A stretch of DNA of 64,000 nt. Source: Apiotrichum sp. Y4204. Its lineage: Eukaryota > Basidiomycota > Tremellomycetes > Trichosporonales > Trichosporonaceae. The notes under the pieces were generated by a model, which was not told the origin of the DNA, did not search any database, and saw only the letters and a program-made list of their open reading frames with translations. A program made the translations under genes and the position numbers. Each line of letters begins with the position of its first letter. Position 1 is the stretch's first letter. The stretch spans positions 332,554 through 396,553 of the forward strand of contig JAMYHL010000041.1 in the NCBI GenBank assembly GCA_025531455.1. Direction: 5' to 3'. This document shows, piece after piece, positions 56,698 through 64,000 of this stretch.

Positions 56698-59014
56698 CTA
56701 CGCCGCCTGGGTTCGTGCAGCCCAGATACCACAGCCTACAGCGACGGCAATCGCGCACGCGACCATGACCTGGCCCCAACGCGTCCGCACAAGGTGCCGC
56801 ACCGGCGCAAACGCAGCATCGAGAAGGTCTGCTAGGCCGACACTGGAGGCAATGGGACGGCGCGGGAAGAGGGGGTTCGGGCACGGAATTTTGGCGGGTG
56901 GCGAGTGGCTCCTGCGGCGGCGCACACCACGGCCGCGGCCACGCTGACGGGACCCGCGCTGCGCAGCAGCGTCAAGCTCGCGCCGATGAGCGAGACGACG
57001 GGAGAGTGTGGCCTCCCATTCGCCGCCGCCCTGCGCACGAGCAACAGTCGGCATCGGGCCGCCGCCCTCAAAAGTCGACGACGCCGGGGACGTCGTGTGG
57101 CCTGTCAAGGGCGACGCGATGTCTGGGAGCGGAGTGGGTCTCCAATTGAAGAAGGCAGCCGAAGAGGCCGCCTGGATGACAGTCGGGTCATCAAGAACGC
57201 GCTCGAGAAGAAGCACAGCCCCCCAGACAGGGTCCATGGGGTCGTCAGAGGGGGTCAAATTTTGCGACTCCATAAGGCTGTCGCTCAGTGGTTGTTGGTC
57301 ATCATGGCTGCGCTCATGAGCGACCGGCACGGCCTCGCACGACGGCCACGGTTGAAGTGCTCCGAGCATCGGCTTGGGGGTGTCCTGGACCCGAAGATTC
57401 GAAAGCGACTCGCCTGAGAGACTGCGTGGCGTGCGGTTAGGTCCACTCATAGATGAGGCCATGGACGACGTAGGAGAGAGCGACTCTGACAACGGAAGGT
57501 CGGCCTCTGCGGCAAGACGCATGGCCTCCTCCTCGAGCGTCGTGGATGGTACGATGTCGATCAGTGTATCGTCCTCTGCCGCTTCGTCTGTGTGTCAGAA
57601 TATGACAGACACCCTCGCGGTACTCACCAAGCAAGACTGCAAAGTGGATCCAGTCCTTGCTGTTTGCATAGGCCGCCACCATAGCTTCAAGCCCGGCCTG
57701 CTGCTCTGGTGTGGTCGACGGATGGAGAAGCGCATGGAGGGACGTGTAAGCCTCGTGCGCACGCTGACGAATGTGATCGACGGTGAGGCACGTCACAATC
57801 GTGGCCTGGATGGATGGCGGATGCGCGCTGACATCCGTCGCGCTCGACGACGCAGGAGGTATGGCCAGAACGCCGATCTCACCGTGCGGAAGCTGAACAC
57901 ACGCACGTCTGGCGGACAGAATACCAAGAATGTCCCTTGTGCGCTCTGGACTCGCAATGAGTGCGATACGCGTTCCCTGACTGGGGCCGTTCCAGCGCTC
58001 GAGACCGAGATGAAGCGACGTCGTGGGTAACGTAAGCGTGGGTAGTACAAGCTCTGGTGAGCCCGAGTGCGGATCGCGGTGGTCGTCGTGGTCGTGGTCC
58101 GAGTGCGAGTCGAGAGTGGCGACACTGCGCGACAGCGGCTGTCGCCAGTCCCAGTCCGCGGGGGAAGAGATGCGGGACAGAGAGCTAGTGGATGCAACGC
58201 AGGAGGGCAGGGAAGCGAGACTGGCGGGTGAGGAAGGCTCCGAGGGCGCGTCGGCGAGCATGTCGAAGAGAGCGTGGTGTGTGATCGGTGGTGGAGCAAT
58301 CGCGGAGAGATCACGGCGCGAGCGCGCTGGGGTGTGCAATGGAGTGCGCGGCGTGGGGACGAGGGCCGGCGACGGGGGCGCAGGTGCACCACCTTCTCCT
58401 GCACGCTTCTGGCCAGAGCCGGATGTCAGGCCGTTTTTCGGTGACATGGAGGGCGTTGATGCAGGCTTCTCAACTTGCGTTGAGGCGGCGGCGAGAGACA
58501 TTATGGTAGATGTACTCGATCCAGAGCTTGCGCGGCTTGCACCGTTGCTCGTGTGACTGGGTTCCACCGACGGTATGGGCATTGCAAGCGACGGCGTGCT
58601 CGCATGTATACCAGAGCCAATGGCATCTGCAATGTGCTGGTCGACCGTTATGGAAGAGGAAATGTTGGTATCGCTGGTGACGTGTGCAGAGTCGGTCTCT
58701 GTGGACTCGCTGTATTCCTTGTCGTGGTCGTCGTCATCGCTCGTCTGGGCACTGGAACCACTGCTTCCGCCACTGCTACCACCGCCGTATTGTTCTACGT
58801 CGGGGAGAGCTGTTGGATCTGCGGGATCGTCGTCCTGTGCCCAAGACATGCTGCCGTCGAGGCTGCGGACGCCAAAGCAACTGTCGCTTCCTGTTGGCGG
58901 CGGCGGCACCTGGTCTCGGTCAGCCGCGACGCGACTTGACCTGCGGGTGGCGAAACTGACACCGGCAAAGGCTGCAGAGAGTGCAGAGCCGGCGCTGGAT
59001 GCGCCTGGTGGCAT
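56698..59014 (-). CDS. Predicted tail-anchored membrane protein of unknown function
   Basis: I do not recognise the family. Exons are 59014-57628 and 57587-56698; the intron is 40 nt, phase 1 (GTGAGT, TCTGACACACAG end); the product is 758 residues. The N-terminal half is disordered, with Ser/Thr/Asp-rich tracts (SAQTSDDDDHDKEYSEST). The centre has an ordered block (GLERWNGPSQGTRIALIASP; RACVQLPHGEIGVLAI; IQATIVTCLTVDHIRQRAHE; MVAAYANSKDWIHFAVLLD). The last 30 residues contain one hydrophobic helix (VMVACAIAVAVGCGIWAA) flanked by Arg and ending TQAA, the layout of a tail anchor. An RGRGRGVRRRRS cluster precedes it. I chose the ATG at 59014 (CACACCATGCCACC context); an in-frame ATG at 59089 would add 25 residues but lies in leader-like sequence. 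Confidence 0.75.
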
Positions 59015-61156
59015 GGTGTGTTGCGATGGTATGTATGCGGTGGGGAGGGGGGATAAAGTAGCGCGATGGGAGTGTGTACAACAAGACAATGGGAAAGAGT
59101 TGAGTTGGGAGGCAAAAAAACGATGTGGATGATGAGAACAACGACGACGAGATGGGTGAAGGAAGGGGTAAATGACAGTCTCAGTCAGTCAGTGGTGGTG
59201 GTGAAGGCCGTGAAGGAAGAGGAGAGACCGTGAGGGAGGGAGGGGATGGGAACAGACCGCAGGCTGAGAACGATTGCAGTCGCACCTTCCCTCCATCCTT
59301 TAGCGGGGCACACTAATCTCCGCTAATAAACAATAAGAATAACGATGGTGATAATAAACGGAGAGATGGCATAATGCTGGGTGGCAAATAACAGGCACAT
59401 ACAAAAACATAATAACAGACAACAGCATTCATCTCGCCTCTGCTCGCCTGCCTCTGCTGCCTCAACCCCACACTTTGGAGTCTTGCTCACTGTGGAGAGC
59501 CCTGATTCATTTAGCGCATTCCCATTCCTCTGCCGCCCTGCATCTCCCCCTGTTGGCCTGTTGCCCCTCCTGTCCCTCCCTTTCCCCGCACACGCCTGAT
59601 CGCGTAGGAATGACGACATTGCTCGCTCATCCCATCATCTGTTGTAGTATGTAGAGTGAATGGGGCATGTGAACAAGCATTTTTATCAGCAGCATGGTCA
59701 CAATCGCTGTCGTGTGCAATGCGATATCCGATGCGGGGTCCGGTCGTATGTAGATCTAGAGGCCTACTGGTCAGCCAGCTCGGCATCTTGCGACCTTATC
59801 CCGTGTACCAGGTCCCCTCAGCCATGCACCCAATCCCGTTTCACCAAGCGCGAGAAGCGGCTCTCTGCGTTCTGCGCCACGGCGAGGCGCCACGGAACAG
59901 GTGTAAGCGCCCGCGCGCCCGTTGGTGCGGCGCGTTTGGGAGATGTGGAGCTGACGACAGGACTCGGGATGAAGTAGGGAGAGCGGTGGAGCCGGTGCAA
60001 CTGGAGAGTCTGGGTCTGACCTGATCACGACCAGAGGTTTGGAGGTTCACAGCTCACCTCACGGACATGACGGTTGTTCATTCCACGGCCACCGCCCGCC
60101 GAGGTGCCACTCCTCGGAAGTGTGCTCGCCGTCCGGCAGGGGCGCAGCGACGCAGATATGGAGAACTGACTTGCATGGCGCTACAGATCGTTCCACATTC
60201 CGACCGGCAATGTTCCAAGCGGCAGCGTCCACAGCAAATAAGGCACATCACCGAGCCCGCGGACGTGGGTTGCCTCGGGCAGGTCAAAGACACTTGAGTA
60301 CTCCAGGCAGCGAAGAACGTGCAAGACCGTCTGAATTCAAGAATCAAGAACGCAGAAGACTCGAAGAATGCGAGAACGGCTAATGGACCACGTGAGCTGT
60401 GTACCGCCGGCCCGGTTCCCACACTGTGCTCGCGAGAAGTCAGGTCTGCATCGGCATCTGCTCATCCGCTCTGGATCTGAAACATCTGCGAAGCCTGATA
60501 ATCAACTGTTCTCTCAAGACCTGAGTCATGGGCACAAAGAGAGGAGATACGCAGAGTTGTGAGATGATTCTCTCGAGAGAAGACGGCTCGTTGCCGCATC
60601 ACAAGAGACTTGGGTGTGGGAAGAAGGAAGCAGTCGCGCTCGAAAATTACGGATATCCAAGCCTGTGATCCTGTGAGATCCGGCAATGCCACTTCCAAGT
60701 AGACTATCGCTGGCGATCTGACCGCGCACGGCTCCGGGTCTTGCTTGGCTGCCGATCGCTGTCAGACAGCTATTGTTCTCCGCAGGCCGCAGGCATCTTC
60801 CTCTGATCCTCCACTCCTGTCTCACGTGCGGCAGCCCATGTTCCCAAGTTTCACATGTCTGCAGGCACACTGCAGCTGATCCCAGCTCGACGGCCAAGAA
60901 ATGGCCAGGCCTCCGTTTGACTCATCGGCAGCTGCCGCCGTGAAGGTCAGTACGGTACCAATCACCTCTCCATCAGTCGCACTCCCACAACATCAGCATG
61001 CCAGAGAACAAAAATGCAGCGGCTGTTAGCCTTGGGGTTCTACAGTTATCTCAAGATGAGTACTAGGTGGGGTTCGTAGGTAGTAGGTAGATGTCTATGT
61101 TTGTGGGTGAGGCTTCTTCGCGAGGCACCCGCGTGATGGTCACGGCTCGATGCTCG
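59015..61156. other. 2.1-kb interval between two minus-strand genes
   Basis: 59015-59300 is purine-rich on the plus strand (pyrimidine-rich leader of the tail-anchored protein gene). The remaining 1.8 kb shows only short frames without motifs. It should hold the promoter of that gene and the ceramide synthase 3' end. Confidence 0.45.
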
Positions 61157-63350
61157 CTAGTTGGCCTTGTCGGCCCCAGCGACGAGCTTGACCTCTGGCT
61201 CGTCCGACTCATCCTCGTCCTCCGAACGCTCGTCCTTCTGAATGTTGAGGAAGACGACACGGAAGAGAATGCGCCAGATGAGGAAGTACCAGAACAGGTT
61301 GATGCACTGGAGGAGGAAGATGGGCGTGAAGATCTGCCACTTCATCCACGAGACCATCCATTTGCCGTTGAACGGGTCGAACACCTGACGGTTCTCCTCT
61401 GGAATCAAGTGCCACTGGGTGTAAACCGACCACAGAATCCAGAGGTTGAGGTAGTGGCGGAAGTAGGTCCAAACGCCAATGAAGAACGCGAAGAACGGGG
61501 TCGACGCTGGTTCACTGACGTAGTTGACACACTTGGCGAGCTACATTGTCAGCAGTGTCCGGCATTGGACAGCAATACTCACAGCGAGGAAAATGTCCGA
61601 AACATCCATGGTGACGAAGACGGAGACACCAATGTACGTCAGCTGCCAGGTTAGCGAGGGGTAAAGCCGCATACACGCACGGAAATGGTATAGCTCCATC
61701 CAATAAGCCAGAGAGTGACGAGGTGCTAGATGTCAGCGTTGCCCATGGCTCGAGTAAACAATAAACTCACGTGAGCAACGAGCTCCTTGAAGTCCTTGCG
61801 GGGTTTCTCAATCTTGAGGGCAAGAATGATAGTCTGCTGGCACCAGTACGCGGCCTGCAGGAGGTAATACGCCTTCAAGCCGCGAGTCATCTGCGTGTGG
61901 GGGTAGTCGATCCAGAAGTACTCCGTCTTGTACCCTGTAAGGTCAGTAAACCGTCACGCGACCGGGGGTCTGGATGCTCACACCACGTCGGAAGCTGCCT
62001 CATAACGGCCTGAAAGTGTCAGCCGGCATCTCCCTCAAAAATGTTTCACTCGGTACTCACAATACCAGCGCTGCCCATGATACCAAAGTAGAAGATGGCA
62101 TAGCCCTGCTCAGTGAAGCGCATGATCTTGTTACCCCGAATACCCAGCTTCTTCGCCATGGGACGCAGGATGTGAATGGTCACAAATTGGCGCACAAACG
62201 ACCAGAAGATGATGTGGTAGGCGAGGAACACGAGATCAAGCCAGCCCTTCTCGTACTTGCCGTTCGGGAGGCGGTAGCTCGGAACCAGCATCCATTCGAA
62301 GACATTGACCTTAAGGTCACCAAGAACGCCGGCATTCGTGAGAACGATCTGCACCGTGTAGAGGAGGATGGGGATCATCATCAGAATGAAGGACGAGACT
62401 GTGGGTTAGAACGGGCCGAGGATGCGATAGGGATACCCAGAGGGGAGGAACGAGGCTGAGCTCATGATGGCCCATCGACATCATAGTCATCGCACCGCAG
62501 TCACGGCAGGAGGAAGACACAAGTGATTCAACCTGAAGTGATTCAACTTGGACGCTTCCATTCCTTCTGAGCAAGCCCCAGCGGGGTGGAGAAGTTCAGC
62601 AGACTCACGGGGAACAAGCATCCAACGACCGGTCCGCACATCCTTCCAGAAGCCGAGTGAGCGATACCGGGCTGGTAGATCGTCATCGTCTGCTGGCCGC
62701 TTGGCACCAGACAGAGGTTGCACCTCTGTCATCTTCATCCTGCGAAATGTCAGTTCGATCACATTGAAACCTGGAGCGAGTAATGTTCGCGCTCCGGCAA
62801 TGCTTCCGGTAGGTGTCGCTGAGAGCGCATCGTTGATTTCACGCGCCCTGGTCTCGTGCCATATATGCCTTCAAGCAGTGGTCACGCGCGTCGACCGGGC
62901 GCGTTGCATCTCCATTGGCCCGGACCAAGCAGCCGGAAACAGACACTCACTTGCCGTATTTGTGCTCGTTGAATGGAACTTGCCTGCAAGTGGTGATCAG
63001 CAAGATAGAAAGCAAACCCAGAATAGAAGTGCGGCGTGGTAGTGATGCTAGCGGGCTTGCGGGTTAAGATGGGGGCTCCCGTTGGCTGTGCGACGGATCG
63101 GGGTGTGCCGCAGGGACAAGCGAAGTGGAGTGGATTCTCCCATGGGCAACACGGCAATCAACCACATGTGTTAGGCGATACCATCGCCCAGCAATCGATA
63201 TACTCGATACCAGTCGCCATCTCCGTGTGTTGTGTGTGTGTGTATGTGTGTGTTCGGCATGTGGACAGCGAGAGAAGAATGCACGACTTACCGGAGCATG
63301 TTCGTCACGCTGGAGCTGCGGCGGCGGTTTGGGACGCGCTGTGTTGACAT
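61157..63350 (-). CDS. LAG1: Ceramide synthase, LAG1/LAC1 family (TLC domain)
   Basis: ER multi-pass enzyme that N-acylates sphingoid bases with fatty acyl-CoA. Nine exons: 63350-63292, 62983-62951, 62739-62609, 62398-62061, 62009-61982, 61934-61771, 61725-61681, 61642-61583 and 61540-61157. The product is 413 residues. The N-terminus is RRRSSSV-type basic and cytosolic, a likely phosphosite. Membrane segments include FILMMIPILLYTVQIVL, LDLVFLAYHIIFW and YAIFYFGIMGS, then a final IFLLQCINLFWYFLIWRILF. The Lag1 motif is present: the catalytic His pair His251-His252 (ELVAHHLVTLWLIGWSY) and D279-V-S-D282 in VTMDVSDIFLA. The C-terminus is acidic. The first three introns are long (308, 211 and 210 nt); the other five are 38-51 nt. 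Exon junctions restore the motif, so the model is strong. Confidence 0.93.
62522..62551 (-). repeat. Tandem 12-15-nt direct repeat inside a ceramide synthase intron
   Basis: GTTGAATCACTT occurs twice, 15 nt apart, within the 210-nt third intron. It is the only exact tandem repeat noticed in the introns of this gene and is probably neutral. Confidence 0.5.
63225..63254. repeat. TG dinucleotide repeat in first intron of ceramide synthase
   Basis: An imperfect (TG)n microsatellite of about 30 bp lies inside the 308-nt first intron. It is likely length-variable between strains. Confidence 0.6.
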
Positions 63351-63860
63351 TTTGGACGCAGCGATCAGTGGTGTCCAGAGCCGCGATGTAGACGTGTATT
63401 TGTGCGATAAAGTGCAAAAGATCGAGAGACGAGGATAAGCTGCTGCAGCTGATGCTGCCGAGAGAGGGGAGTAGTGATGTGGAAGGAGGCTTGGACTGGT
63501 TGACGAGGATGGTACGAGCTGGCACTAGGTGCTACAGTAGGTGTGGATGGCACGGGGATGATTGATATAAGCCGAGCGAAAGCAAAACGCAAAAGGTCGG
63601 GGGGACAAGGGAGCAAGGTAAGACACACAGCGTACACAGCCGACACTACAACGCCAACTGCCCCCAGTGGCTAGTAACACCACCACACCATGCCATACAC
63701 ATCCTCCCCGCAGCCCCCGCGCCCAACAACGCCTCCCCAGCGGGCCTCACGGTCTTGAGACCGCAAGGCCGCATGCATCCATCCAAGCCCGTCGGGTATC
63801 GAGTCGTTCTCCGCTCTCCGCGCGCGCGCCGCGCGCCAAGGCACCCGATCTCCCTTCATC

Positions 63861-63899
<39 letters not shown>

Positions 63900-64000
63900 T
63901 TTTTTTTTTTTTTTTCTTTTTTGGGATAGTTTTTGCTTGTTACTCTGGTACGCAATCCTTTTCTGACATGAACTCTGGACACGGAAGAGAGTGACAACTG
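63351..64000. other. Upstream region of ceramide synthase with long poly-T tract
   Basis: It contains the ceramide synthase promoter and leader on the minus strand. No gene is supported at the right edge. Confidence 0.45.
63862..63922. repeat. Poly-T tract, 37 uninterrupted T then T16 and T6
   Basis: A 61-bp tract with only two interruptions (a G at 63899 and a C at 63916). It is the longest homopolymer in the window. Its true length is likely uncertain, because such runs are error-prone in sequencing. Confidence 0.85.

Overview
The window looks like nuclear DNA of a basidiomycete yeast, most likely a tremellomycete of the Trichosporonales type. That placement is an inference from gene content and intron style, not from a marker gene. 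Almost all genes with conserved families carry very short GT-AG introns (34-60 nt) with CTRAC-like branch points. Coding sequence is GC-rich at third positions, and many gene starts follow long pyrimidine-rich leaders. The genes are eukaryotic: a fused pyrimidine-synthesis protein, mitochondrial processing peptidase alpha, a ceramide synthase, a urease accessory protein and two tRNA genes with introns. No rRNA, transposon, CRISPR array or prokaryotic operon was seen.

Layout. 1-4269: SAC3-type mRNA export factor (minus, cut by the left edge) divergent from mitochondrial processing peptidase alpha (plus). 4270-9042: mostly non-coding, with a tRNA-Arg(CCT) and one small gene predicted to have a mitochondrial presequence. 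9043-11866: NC2-alpha transcription repressor (minus, with a 9-nt exon) divergent from farnesyl diphosphate synthase (plus). 12596-16155: a damaged BAHD acyltransferase and an HST3/HST4-like sirtuin (both minus). 18659-25584: the 2279-residue URA2/CAD-like protein. 25997-32571: a UBX-domain protein, a small Cys-rich protein, UreF and a 782-residue disordered protein. 32572-41714: a 9 kb stretch whose only supported gene is tRNA-Asn(GTT) with an apparent 4-nt intron. 41777-44289: a serine racemase/hydroxyaspartate dehydratase-like enzyme and a DUF7330-like protein. 46892-53413: a 2115-residue disordered and coiled-coil protein. 53762-63350: a hemerythrin-domain protein, a tail-anchored protein and an LAG1-type ceramide synthase (all minus).

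The genes are ordinary housekeeping and fungal-specific genes; neighbours do not form an obvious metabolic cluster. FPP synthase (sterol and isoprenoid supply) and ceramide synthase are both lipid genes but lie 50 kb apart. UreF fits the urease-positive habit of basidiomycete yeasts. I found no convincing undescribed multi-gene system. The observations most worth checking are the 34-36 nt introns, the 4-nt tRNA intron, the 9-nt coding exon, the acyltransferase that lost its DFGWG segment, and the 9 kb gene desert.
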